A stretch of 64,000 nt of DNA from Modicisalibacter ilicicola DSM 19980 (GTDB taxonomy: Bacteria > Pseudomonadota > Gammaproteobacteria > Pseudomonadales > Halomonadaceae): contig NZ_FQUJ01000006.1 in NCBI RefSeq assembly GCF_900128925.1, positions 221,043 to 285,042 of the forward strand, read 5' to 3'. Numbering within the stretch: position 1 is the stretch's first letter; the number at the start of each line of letters is the position of its first letter. Under the pieces are notes generated by a model. It worked only from the letters and a program-made list of their open reading frames with translations. It was not told the DNA's origin and ran no database searches. The position numbers were made by a program, and so were the translations under genes. Positions 8,452-16,438 of this stretch are shown piece after piece.

Positions 8452-9174
8452 ATGTCGCCGCTATCCTCTTCTCGCGCCAACCCGAACGACTGGCCGCTCT
8501 TCATGGCCTCCTGCGCCGAAGCGGCACGGGACCCGCGTTTGCGGCGCTTCTTTGCCGCGGGAGGGCCGGCGCCGGAGACACCGATCGGACAAGCGTCCCT
8601 GGTCGCGCTCGATCTGGAGACCACGGGGCTCGACCCTGGTCGCCACGGCATCGTCAGTATCGGGGTGCTGCCGTTCAGCTTGCGGCGCATTCGTCTTTCC
8701 GAAAAACGCTATTGGGTCCTGAACCCGCCACGCACCTTGACCGAGAAGTCCGTGACCTTGCACCGCATCACGCACTCGGAAATCGCTTCGGCGCCGGATC
8801 TCGATGACATCCTGGATGAACTGCTGGCCGTTCTCGCCGGAAGGCTGGCCGTCGTGCACTATCGCAATATCGAACGTTCCTTCCTGGATTCCGCGGTTCG
8901 GGCCCGCCTGCGTGAGAGACTGATGTTTCCGGTGATCGACACCATGCAGCTGGAGGCCCGGTTGCATCGCAGGCGACGCTGGGCCTGGGCCAAGCGGCTC
9001 TCCGGTCGCAAGCCGCTCTCCATTCGACTGCACGAGAGCCGCCAACGCTACCATCTGCCTCCTTATCCGGGGCATCATGCCCTGGGTGATGCCCTCGCCA
9101 CGGCGGAGTTGCTGCAGGCACAGATTGCCAACCACTACCACCCCGAGACCCCTGTCGGCGAGCTGTGGAGCTGA
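8452..9174 (+). CDS. DnaQ-like 3'-5' exonuclease family protein
   Basis: This 240-residue protein belongs to the DEDDh exonuclease superfamily. The first motif is DLETTGLDPGRHGIVSIG (from about residue 53, with the two metal-binding acids in DLE). The middle motif is near residue 125, and the last motif is HHALGDALATAELL (about 208-221) with the His and Asp of DEDDh. It is too short and too divergent to be the polymerase III epsilon subunit. It is coupled to the upstream CBS/nucleotidyltransferase gene, a pairing seen widely in proteobacteria, so a role in nucleotide or small-RNA turnover linked to that signalling protein is likely but unproven. Confidence 0.85.
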   Translation: MSPLSSSRANPNDWPLFMASCAEAARDPRLRRFFAAGGPAPETPIGQASLVALDLETTGLDPGRHGIVSIGVLPFSLRRIRLSEKRYWVLNPPRTLTEKSVTLHRITHSEIASAPDLDDILDELLAVLAGRLAVVHYRNIERSFLDSAVRARLRERLMFPVIDTMQLEARLHRRRRWAWAKRLSGRKPLSIRLHESRQRYHLPPYPGHHALGDALATAELLQAQIANHYHPETPVGELWS

Positions 9175-9181
9175 AACGAAG

Positions 9182-9203
9182 AAGGCGGCCTGCGGGCCGC
9201 CTT
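9182..9203. terminator. Convergent hairpin terminator, best on the minus strand
   Basis: A perfect 9-bp stem (9182-9190 with 9195-9203) and a TGCG loop lie between the exonuclease and the convergent BCCT gene. Read on the minus strand the stem is followed by a T-rich run (TTCTTCGTTT), as expected for the end of the BCCT transcript. On the plus strand the tail is weaker. Confidence 0.8.
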
Positions 9204-9229
9204 GTGTCGTGGCATGGGTGAAGATGGCA

Positions 9230-10891
9230 TCACCCGCTGCGGGGCTCGCTCATGAGCCCTTTGATAATGGCATAGCAGGCTGCCAGCAGCACCAGGGTGA
9301 AGGGCAGGCCGGTGGTGATTACCGCCGTCTGCAGCGCCGTCAGGCCGCCACCAAGCAGCAGGGCGATGGCGATCGCCCCCTCGATGATCGCCCAGAACAC
9401 CCGCTGCGGCTTGGGTGCATCGACCTTGCCCCCGGCGGTGATGGAGTCGATCACCAGCGAGCCGGAGTCCGAGGAGGTAATGAAGAACACCATCACCAGC
9501 ACGATGCCCACGAAAGAGGTGATCTGGGTCAGCGGCAGCTGGCCGAGCATCACGAACAGCTGCAGCTCCAGCGCGGCTTCCTTGACGCCCTCGAAGCCGT
9601 CGGTGATCACCTGATCGATGGCGGTACCCCCGAAGGCGGTCATCCACAGTACCGAGACCAGTGAGGGCACCAGCAGCACGGCGATCAGGAATTCGCGCAC
9701 GGTCCGTCCTCGACTGACCCGGGCGATGAACATGCCGACGAACGGTGACCAGCTGATCCACCAGGCCCAGTAGAAGGCGGTCCAGCCTTGGCTGAAGTTG
9801 GCGTCCTCGCGTCCGAAGGGCATCGACAGCGCCGGCAGGTGGACCAGGTAGGAGGCCAGGTTCTCGAAGAAGCCGGTGGCGATCATCAGGGTCGGCCCGA
9901 CCGCGATGACGAAAGCCAGCAGCAGGAAGGCCAGCACCATGTTGACCTGAGACAGGCGCTGCACGCCCTTGTCGACGCCGGCAAGGATCGACATCAACGC
10001 CACGGCGGTGATGCCCATGATCAGCAGCACCATGGTGACATCGTTGTCGGGGATGCCGAACAGGTAGCCAAGCCCGGCCGAGGCCTGGGAGGCGCCGATG
10101 CCAAGCGAGGTTGCCAGGCCGAAGAGTGTGGCGAACACGGCCAGGATGTCGATGACGTGACCCGCCCATCCCCAGACGCGCTCGCCCAGGATCGGGTAGA
10201 AGATCGAGCGCATGGTCAGCGGCAGGCCCTTGTTGAACGAGAACAACGCCAGGGCCAGGGCCACCACCGCATAGATGCCCCAGGGATGCAGGCCCCAGTG
10301 GAAGATGGTGGCGGCCATGCCCAGGGAGATGGCCTCTTCCTGGTTGCCGGCGGCCGCGCCCAGTGGCGACCAGTCCGTGCGCATCCCGTCTTCTGCGGTG
10401 GTGCCGCCCATGGCGGTCCCGAAGTGGGTCAGCGGCTCGGAGACGCCGTAGAACATCAGGCCGATGCCCATGCCCGCGGCGAACAGCATGGCGAACCAGC
10501 CGGCATAACTGAAGTCCGGCGTGGCATGCGCACCACCGAGCCTGACCTTGCCCATGGGCGTGAAGATCAGCACCACGGCGAGGATCACGAAGATGTTGGC
10601 CGCTAGCAGGAAGAACCAGCCAAGGTTGCCGGTCAGGAAGCCGAAGATGGCATCGAAGATCGGCTCGACCTGGTCCTGGAGGGCCAGGGTGATGATCACG
10701 AAGAACAGGATCACCAGGGAAGAGATGGTGAAGACCTTGCCATGCAAGTCAACATTCACGCCCAATGGCGAGGCGGTGATGTTGTCCTGACCGATTACGT
10801 AGTCGGTATCGATGAGGTTGGCAGGCCCTTCCGGGGCGGGTATGCCTTCTGAACCTGCGTTGGCCTCTGGGGCCTTGTTGTCGTTCGTCAA
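9230..10891 (-). CDS. BCCT family betaine/choline-type transporter
   Basis: This 553-residue protein is a sodium- or proton-coupled carrier of the betaine-carnitine-choline family, with the usual twelve membrane segments after an acidic 45-residue tail. The substrate box is visible: Trp, Trp and Tyr in WGLHPWGIYAV have the spacing of BetP Trp189, Trp194 and Tyr197, and the second signature WWISWSPFVGMFIARVSRGR supplies the remaining tryptophans. Uptake of glycine betaine or a related osmolyte is likely for a halophile, but the substrate is not proven, and there is no long C-terminal osmosensor. The start is TTG with a good AAGGAG nine bases upstream, giving MTNDNKAPE. The UspA gene precedes it on the same strand. 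Confidence 0.92.
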   Translation of the reverse strand: MTNDNKAPEANAGSEGIPAPEGPANLIDTDYVIGQDNITASPLGVNVDLHGKVFTISSLVILFFVIITLALQDQVEPIFDAIFGFLTGNLGWFFLLAANIFVILAVVLIFTPMGKVRLGGAHATPDFSYAGWFAMLFAAGMGIGLMFYGVSEPLTHFGTAMGGTTAEDGMRTDWSPLGAAAGNQEEAISLGMAATIFHWGLHPWGIYAVVALALALFSFNKGLPLTMRSIFYPILGERVWGWAGHVIDILAVFATLFGLATSLGIGASQASAGLGYLFGIPDNDVTMVLLIMGITAVALMSILAGVDKGVQRLSQVNMVLAFLLLAFVIAVGPTLMIATGFFENLASYLVHLPALSMPFGREDANFSQGWTAFYWAWWISWSPFVGMFIARVSRGRTVREFLIAVLLVPSLVSVLWMTAFGGTAIDQVITDGFEGVKEAALELQLFVMLGQLPLTQITSFVGIVLVMVFFITSSDSGSLVIDSITAGGKVDAPKPQRVFWAIIEGAIAIALLLGGGLTALQTAVITTGLPFTLVLLAACYAIIKGLMSEPRSG

Positions 10892-10939
10892 GGGACTTCT
10901 CCTTGTTGACGTCGATGAGCGAAGCGAAAAAGGCAGCGA

Positions 10940-11365
10940 TCAATCCTGTTGAGGGCGCACCAGGAATACCGAGGCCGAGGTATGGCACGCGACCTTGCCG
11001 CCGTGGGCGGGAATGACCACATCCAGGTGCTTCGGCGGGTGCGTCGGCATGATCACCAGGTCGGCACCCACCTCGTCGATGGCCTTGATCAACACGTCGT
11101 CGAGGTCAGCGATGGGGTCCGGTGAGGTGATGGCTCGGGCGCTCACCCGCTGACCGTGGACCTTTGCCCGCTCCTCAGCGAAGGCCTCGAGCTTTTGCTG
11201 GTACTCCTCGGGGGTGCGGGCCACGCTGCCGGGTGTGGTCGCGGTGACACCGACATAGCAGACTTCGGCACCGTAATGCCTGGCCTGGTCGGCGACCACC
11301 TGCAGCGAGGGCTCGATCACATCGAGGTGTGCCAGATCCACTGGCACCATGATCTTTTTGAACAT
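10940..11365 (-). CDS. Universal stress protein family (TeaD-like)
   Basis: This 141-residue protein has the UspA fold: MFKKIMVPVDLAH at the start and a closing strand SASVFLVRP. The segment between, MPTHPPKHLDVVIPAHGGKV, replaces the usual G-x2-G-x9-G(S/T) nucleotide loop, so ATP binding may be altered or arranged differently. It lies 48 bases upstream of the BCCT gene on the same strand and has a strong AAGGAG site. In Halomonas elongata a UspA protein, TeaD, modulates the ectoine TRAP carrier TeaABC; a similar regulatory link to the BCCT carrier is a reasonable inference here. Confidence 0.85.
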   Translation of the reverse strand: MFKKIMVPVDLAHLDVIEPSLQVVADQARHYGAEVCYVGVTATTPGSVARTPEEYQQKLEAFAEERAKVHGQRVSARAITSPDPIADLDDVLIKAIDEVGADLVIMPTHPPKHLDVVIPAHGGKVACHTSASVFLVRPQQD

Positions 11366-11450
11366 GCCTGCGCTCCTTGTACGGTTAGGTCGACTGAGTA
11401 CACATCAAGTGTGGAGTGATCGCGAGGTTTCTTGTTCTCTGCCTCTAAAA

Positions 11451-11462
11451 TTATGCGCATAA
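11451..11462. promoter_or_regulatory. 12-bp perfect palindrome in the usp/dnaX divergent region
   Basis: TTATGCGCATAA is a perfect 12-bp palindrome 86 bases upstream of the uspA start and 167 bases before dnaX. It is a candidate regulator-binding site. No known factor is assigned. The rest of this 263-bp divergent region shows no gene; a TAGAAT at 11557 could be a -10 element for dnaX but has no clear -35. Confidence 0.3.
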
Positions 11463-11628
11463 AAGCCCGATGATTATCCTGATTTTCCCCCCTTTATTCA
11501 AAATTGCCCTTAAGTGAGTCACCGGGAGCGTGCTTTCCGCCGCAAGCTCCAGCGGATAGAATGGGTGTCTGGCATCGATCTCCGCTTGGCTGGCCGACCC
11601 TCACCATTCTGCAAGGATCCACCGCTGC

Positions 11629-13488
11629 ATGAGCTATCAGGTACTGGCCCGTAAATGGCGTCCGCGCACCTTCCACGAGTTGGTAGGGCAGGAGCATGTG
11701 CAGCGGGCGCTGGTCAACGCCCTGGACCAGGGGCGCCTGCACCACGCTTATCTGTTTACCGGTACCCGAGGGGTGGGCAAGACGACCCTGGCACGCATTC
11801 TTGCCAAATGCCTGAATTGCACGGCGGCAGGGCGCGGTGACGAGGGGGTGACCTCGCGGCCCTGTGGCGAATGCGACAGCTGCCGAGCCATCGACGAGGG
11901 GCGTTTCGTCGACTTGATCGAGGTGGACGCTGCCTCGCGCACCAAGGTGGAAGACACCCGCGAGCTGCTGGACAACGTGCAGTATGCGCCGGCCCAGGGG
12001 CGCTACAAGGTGTACCTCATCGACGAGGTGCACATGCTCTCCACCCACAGCTTCAATGCGCTGTTGAAGACGCTGGAAGAGCCACCCTCCCACGTGAAGT
12101 TCCTGCTGGCCACCACGGACCCTCAGAAGCTGCCGGTCACGGTTCTGTCGCGTTGCCTGCAGTTCACCCTCAAGAACATGCCGCCCGAACGCATCGTCGA
12201 GCACCTGTCCCGGGTGATGACCGCCGAGCAGGTCGCCTACGAGGACGATGCACTCTGGCTGCTGGGCAAGGCAGCGGATGGTTCGATGCGCGATGCCATG
12301 AGCCTGACCGACCAGGCGATTGCCTTCGGCCAGGGGGTGATAAGACGCGCCGACGTAGCGGCCATGCTGGGCACCCTCGATCATCGGTTGCTGTTGACGC
12401 TCGTCGAGGCGCTGGCCGAGGCCGACGCGGCACGAGTGCTGTCCGAGGTGGCCAGCCTGGCCGAGCAAGGGCCGGATTTTGCCGGTGTGCTCGACGATCT
12501 GACCGGCGTCTTTCACCGTCTGGCCATCGCCCAGATGGTTCCCGACGCCCTGGACAACGGCCACGGCGATCGTGATGCGCTGCTCGCGCTGGCGGCCCGC
12601 TTCACGGCAGAAGACGTGCAGCTCTACTACCAGATCGGCTTGCAGGGGCGTGCCGACATGGAAAGTGCTCCGGACGCGCGCACTGCGCTGGAAATGACAC
12701 TGCTGCGCATGCTCGCGTTTCGCCCCCAGGGGGTTCCCAGGCCGCCCAGGACTCCCTTGCCGCTGCGGGGCGAGGCAAATACCGCAGCAGCCAATGGTGC
12801 GTCGAACATCGATACCCCGGCCGATGCCCCTCCCGAGGTTTCCGAGCCCCGGGGGCCGGCAAGCGATGCTGTCACGGTGGATGAACCACCGCCCTGGGAA
12901 ATGCCGTCCGAGCCGCCATCGGCTCCGGCTGCTGCGGCGTCCGGGGAAGCGATGCCTTCCGAACCGACCGAGTCAGAATCGACCGAGTCCGAATCGACCG
13001 AGCCCGAATCGACCGAGCCCGAATCGACCGAGCCCGAGCCTGCGGAGTGCGAACCGAGGGTCGAGGCGGAAGGACAGGATGATAGCAGGGTGCTCGATCA
13101 TGCCGGGTGGCTGGCCCTGTTTCGCCGTCTTACCCTGTCCGGCTTGACCCGCAGCCTGGCGGCACACTGTGTCGTCGAGGACGACGATGGGCGTTGCCTG
13201 CGCTTGCGCCTTGACCCCAGTCAGGCGGCGATGAATGCCGAGGTACACGTCGAGCGTATCGAGCGGGCGCTGGCCGAGGCGGGGATCGAGCGACGGGTGA
13301 GTGTCGAGCCGGGCGCCATCCCCGACGGCGTCGAGACGCCCAAGGCATGCAGCGATCGCGAGGCGGCCGAGCGTCACGCCGAGGCGGTTGAAGCCCTGCG
13401 CGGTGATCCCCATATCCAGCAGTTGGAGCAGGCCTTCGATGCTCGTCTGCTGGAGCAGACCGTCTCGCCCCAGACACAGACCGAGTGA
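11629..13488 (+). CDS. dnaX: DNA polymerase III subunit gamma/tau
   Basis: This is the clamp-loader ATPase subunit that also tethers the polymerase core and DnaB helicase. Of 619 residues, the first 370 or so form the AAA+ part: Walker A GTRGVGKTTLA near 44, a four-Cys zinc module (CLNC, then CGECDSC), Walker B in VYLIDEVHMLS and the sensor LATTDPQKLP. A low-complexity acidic linker (about 400-480) precedes the tau C-terminal domains. I see no A6G slippery heptamer in the linker region, so production of a separate gamma form by E. coli-type frameshifting is not supported. The linker holds a 15-bp tandem repeat. It heads the conserved dnaX-ybaB-recR group. Confidence 0.97.
   Translation: MSYQVLARKWRPRTFHELVGQEHVQRALVNALDQGRLHHAYLFTGTRGVGKTTLARILAKCLNCTAAGRGDEGVTSRPCGECDSCRAIDEGRFVDLIEVDAASRTKVEDTRELLDNVQYAPAQGRYKVYLIDEVHMLSTHSFNALLKTLEEPPSHVKFLLATTDPQKLPVTVLSRCLQFTLKNMPPERIVEHLSRVMTAEQVAYEDDALWLLGKAADGSMRDAMSLTDQAIAFGQGVIRRADVAAMLGTLDHRLLLTLVEALAEADAARVLSEVASLAEQGPDFAGVLDDLTGVFHRLAIAQMVPDALDNGHGDRDALLALAARFTAEDVQLYYQIGLQGRADMESAPDARTALEMTLLRMLAFRPQGVPRPPRTPLPLRGEANTAAANGASNIDTPADAPPEVSEPRGPASDAVTVDEPPPWEMPSEPPSAPAAAASGEAMPSEPTESESTESESTEPESTEPESTEPEPAECEPRVEAEGQDDSRVLDHAGWLALFRRLTLSGLTRSLAAHCVVEDDDGRCLRLRLDPSQAAMNAEVHVERIERALAEAGIERRVSVEPGAIPDGVETPKACSDREAAERHAEAVEALRGDPHIQQLEQAFDARLLEQTVSPQTQTE
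12961..13035 (+). repeat. Five tandem 15-bp repeats inside dnaX
   Basis: Five head-to-tail copies of a 15-base unit, of type GAATCGACCGAGCCC, encode an ESTEP/ESTES pentapeptide array in the flexible linker of tau. Copies 3 to 5 are identical and copies 1 and 2 differ by one to three bases. This is the pattern of a slipped-strand array, so copy number may vary between strains. Confidence 0.9.
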
Positions 13489-13537
13489 CCCGTCTCGTCG
13501 GCGGGCTTTTCAATGGCAAACACGTTGAGGTGACAGC

Positions 13538-13864
13538 ATGTTCAAGGGCGGAATGGGCAACCTGATGAAGCAGGCCCAGGAAATGCAGGAAAAGATGCAG
13601 CAGGTGCAGGAAGAGATCGCCCGTGCCGAGGTGCTTGGCGAGGCGGGGGCCGGCATGATCAAGGTCACCATGAATGGCCGCCACGATGTAAGCAAGGTCG
13701 AGATCGATCCCGCCATCCTGGAGGAAGACAAGGAGATGCTCGAGGATCTGCTTGCCGCTGCCGTCAACGATGCGGTGCGTAAGGTCGAGGTCGCCTCCAA
13801 GACCAAGATGGAAGAGGCGACCTCTGGCCTGAACCTGCCGCCCGGTTTCAAGATGCCTTTTTGA
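13538..13864 (+). CDS. ybaB: YbaB/EbfC nucleoid-associated protein
   Basis: This 108-residue protein is a DNA-binding, nucleoid-associated protein of the YbaB/EbfC family. The start [20 protein letters not shown] and the central [21 protein letters not shown] are family-typical, as is the Gln/Glu-rich coiled helix at the N-terminus. It lies 49 bases after dnaX, and its TGA overlaps the ATG of recR, matching the dnaX-ybaB-recR order conserved across bacteria. Confidence 0.95.
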   Translation: MFKGGMGNLMKQAQEMQEKMQQVQEEIARAEVLGEAGAGMIKVTMNGRHDVSKVEIDPAILEEDKEMLEDLLAAAVNDAVRKVEVASKTKMEEATSGLNLPPGFKMPF

Positions 13865-14469
13865 TGGGGTTTTCTCCACTCGTCGATCAGCTTCTCGATG
13901 CCTTGCGGGTACTTCCGGGGGTTGGCCCCAAGACCGCGCAGCGTATGGCGCTACACTTGCTGGAACGTGACCGCGATGGCGGTCGTCGACTGACCGAGGT
14001 GCTCGGTCGAGCATTGGTGGAAGTCGGTTACTGCCGTCGCTGCCGCACGCTTACCGAAGAGGAGGTGTGCGCACTCTGCAGCAGCGCGCGTCGCGACGAG
14101 ACGTTGCTGTGTATCGTCGAATCGCCCGCGGACATGCTGGCCATCGAGGAGGCGGGGGGCTACCAGGGCCAGTATTACGTACTGCATGGCCACCTATCGC
14201 CCCTGGATGGCATCGGCCCCGAGGACATCGGTCTCGACCGGCTCGATGGACGACTGGATCAAGGTGCCATCGAAGAGGTCATCCTCGCCACCAATCCGAC
14301 CGTCGAGGGGGAGGCCACCGCGCATTACATCGCCGAACAGCTGCGGGAGCGGGGTATCCGCCTGTCGCGTCTGGCCTATGGCGTGCCCATGGGGGGCGAA
14401 CTGGAATACGTCGATGGTGGTACCTTGAGCCGTGCCTTCAATGGCCGCCTGCCGTTCAGTGGCGGTTGA
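13864..14469 (+). CDS. recR: Recombination mediator RecR
   Basis: RecR acts with RecF and RecO to load RecA on gapped, SSB-coated DNA. The 201 residues include a helix-hairpin-helix part ([20 protein letters not shown]), a C4 zinc finger (Cys57, Cys60, Cys69, Cys72) and a Toprim domain ([14 protein letters not shown], then the C-terminal [15 protein letters not shown]). I chose the ATG at 13864, overlapping the ybaB stop as TGATG, over the in-frame TTG one codon earlier. Confidence 0.96.
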   Translation: MGFSPLVDQLLDALRVLPGVGPKTAQRMALHLLERDRDGGRRLTEVLGRALVEVGYCRRCRTLTEEEVCALCSSARRDETLLCIVESPADMLAIEEAGGYQGQYYVLHGHLSPLDGIGPEDIGLDRLDGRLDQGAIEEVILATNPTVEGEATAHYIAEQLRERGIRLSRLAYGVPMGGELEYVDGGTLSRAFNGRLPFSGG

Positions 14470-14517
14470 CAGTTTGTACCGCCTACAACAAGAACCCCAA
14501 GGAAGTCGAAAACCATC

Positions 14518-15660
14518 ATGCCTCTCGATCCAACCATACACTGGATAGATACGCCGGCGGCCCTCGACAGCATGTGCCAAACGCTGTCCGAGGCCCGGTA
14601 CCTGGCGGTGGACACCGAGTTCATTCGTGAATCCAGCTTTCATCCCATTCCGGCGCTGGTCCAGTTGACCAGGGGAGACGATGTCTACCTGGTCGATCCC
14701 CAGGCATTGGTGCCCGGCCCCGCGCTGCGGGCCCTGCTAGGTCCTGACGGGCCCCTCAAGCTGCTCCACGCCTGCAGCGAGGATCTCGAGGTGCTGGCCA
14801 ACTGGATGGGGGGGCCGGTCGCACCGCTCATCGATACCCAGTTGGCCCAGGCACTGTTGGGGGAAGACCCGGCCATGGGCTATCAGCGACTGGTCGAGCA
14901 CTGGACCGGTGACGTCCTGCCCAAGGACGAGACACGCTCCGACTGGCTGGAGCGTCCACTGAGCGATGCGCAATGCCGCTACGCCGCGCTCGACGTCGCC
15001 TATCTGCCCCTCATCTGGCCGAAGCAGCGCCAGGAACTGGAGCGCCTCGGTCGCCTGGGATGGCTTGAGGCGGACTGTGCCGCCCTGGTCGACCAGGCGG
15101 GGCGAAGCAGCGAAGGCGATGGAAGCTGGTATCGCCGCAATCGCCAGCTGTGGCGACTCGACCCGCGTGCCACGGCTGCCTATCAGAGGCTGACGACCTG
15201 GCGCGAGGCGGAGGTGCGTGAACGCAACATGCCGCGCAACTGGCTGGTCAGCGACAAGGTGCTGTTTGCCATTGCCGACGCGCTGCCCTGCAACCGCTAC
15301 GAACTGGCCTCCGTCGAGGGGGTCAAGCCCACCCTGATCAAGCGCGAGGGCGACGCGCTCCTGTCCGTGGTGCGCGGCGCTGCCGATCTCGAAGCCGAGG
15401 AGTTGCCCGACCCCTTGCCTTCCCCACTGTCGGGGCCGTTCAAGCGCCGTTTCAAGGCCCTCAAGCAAGCGGTGAACGGCATGGCTCAGCATCTGGGCGT
15501 GGCGCCGGAGGTCCTGGCACGTCGTCGCCACCTCGAGGAGTTGATCGCTGCCGACCTGAATCAGGTGCCATTGCCCCTGCCGTCCGGCTGGCGGGGCGAG
15601 TTGCTGGCCGAGGCCTTCGAGCGGGCCTTGAATGAAAGCGAAAGCGAGGTAAAAGAGTGA
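14518..15660 (+). CDS. rnd: Ribonuclease D
   Basis: Ribonuclease D is a 3'-5' exoribonuclease that trims tRNA precursors. The 380-residue protein has the DEDDy exonuclease domain ([11 protein letters not shown] near residue 37, [12 protein letters not shown] near 81, [15 protein letters not shown] near 155) followed by an HRDC domain (about 220-290). The length matches E. coli Rnd. Its stop TGA overlaps the ATG of ycgL. It sits 48 bases after recR. Confidence 0.95.
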   Translation: MPLDPTIHWIDTPAALDSMCQTLSEARYLAVDTEFIRESSFHPIPALVQLTRGDDVYLVDPQALVPGPALRALLGPDGPLKLLHACSEDLEVLANWMGGPVAPLIDTQLAQALLGEDPAMGYQRLVEHWTGDVLPKDETRSDWLERPLSDAQCRYAALDVAYLPLIWPKQRQELERLGRLGWLEADCAALVDQAGRSSEGDGSWYRRNRQLWRLDPRATAAYQRLTTWREAEVRERNMPRNWLVSDKVLFAIADALPCNRYELASVEGVKPTLIKREGDALLSVVRGAADLEAEELPDPLPSPLSGPFKRRFKALKQAVNGMAQHLGVAPEVLARRRHLEELIAADLNQVPLPLPSGWRGELLAEAFERALNESESEVKE

Positions 15661-15950
15661 TGCGCAAGCTGCTCTGCGAGATATTCAAGAGTTCGTGCAA
15701 GGACGAGATGTACCTCTACGTCGACAAGGCGAAGGGAGTGACCGAGGTGCCCGAATTGCTGCTCGAGCGCTTCGGCCGGCCCGTGCCGGTATTGACGATG
15801 CTGCTGACCGAGGACAAGAAGCTCGCTCGAGCCGATGCTGTCCAGATCATGGCGGCCATCGACGAGAAAGGGTTCTATCTGCAGTTGCCTCCTGCCAAGG
15901 AAGCGTATCTACTGGATCTGTATCGCACCCCTACCGAAGCCCGTTATTGA
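15660..15950 (+). CDS. ycgL: YcgL domain protein
   Basis: This 96-residue protein is of the small YcgL family: [20 protein letters not shown] at the start and [18 protein letters not shown] near the end are typical. Its function is not known. I chose the ATG at 15660, coupled to the rnd stop, over the GTG one codon upstream. The rnd-ycgL-ycgN order is also known from other gammaproteobacteria. Confidence 0.92.
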   Translation: MRKLLCEIFKSSCKDEMYLYVDKAKGVTEVPELLLERFGRPVPVLTMLLTEDKKLARADAVQIMAAIDEKGFYLQLPPAKEAYLLDLYRTPTEARY

Positions 15951-15976
15951 GCCTGGACGTTGCCCTGGGAGGCGTG

Positions 15977-16426
15977 ATGCGTGAACGCTTCTGGGAGCGT
16001 TTCGCCCTCGAAGAATTGAGCGAAACCGAATGGGAGGCCCTTTGCGACGGGTGCGGTCGCTGTTGTCTGATGAAGCTCGAGGACGAGGACAGCGGCGAAG
16101 TCATCACGCTGGATGTGGCTTGCCGGCTTCTGGACATTCCGCAGTGTCGCTGCCAGGACTACCCCAATCGCTTTTCCCGAGTGCCTGGCTGCACCCGGAT
16201 GAGCCTGGAAACGCTACGCGACTTCCACTGGCTGCCGCGCTCCTGTGCCTATCGACGACTCCACGAGGGGCGTGGGCTGGCCGACTGGCACCCCCTGATC
16301 ACTGGCGATCCCGGCAGCGTGCACCGTGCGGGGGTCGGCGTCGCTCGCTTTGCCGTCTCCGAACGCGATGTCGACGAAGCACACTGGGAAGACCACATCA
16401 TCGCCATCCTGCCGGTAGAGGATTGA
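15977..16426 (+). CDS. ycgN: YcgN family cysteine-cluster protein
   Basis: This 149-residue protein belongs to the UPF0260/YcgN family of presumed metal-binding (YkgJ-type Zn or Fe cluster) proteins. The cluster CDGCGRCC near residue 21 and further cysteines in [13 protein letters not shown] and RSCAYR match E. coli YcgN closely, as does AWHPLITG-like [17 protein letters not shown]. The start is the ATG at 15977, giving MRERFWERF; open frame upstream of it belongs to overlapping ycgL sequence. Its biochemical role is unknown. Confidence 0.9.
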   Translation: MRERFWERFALEELSETEWEALCDGCGRCCLMKLEDEDSGEVITLDVACRLLDIPQCRCQDYPNRFSRVPGCTRMSLETLRDFHWLPRSCAYRRLHEGRGLADWHPLITGDPGSVHRAGVGVARFAVSERDVDEAHWEDHIIAILPVED

Positions 16427-16438
16427 CCCCGGGGTTGC

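Noticed and set aside
11629..13488. A dnaX frameshift site for gamma
   Set aside because: No A6G or close heptamer is present in the linker-coding region.
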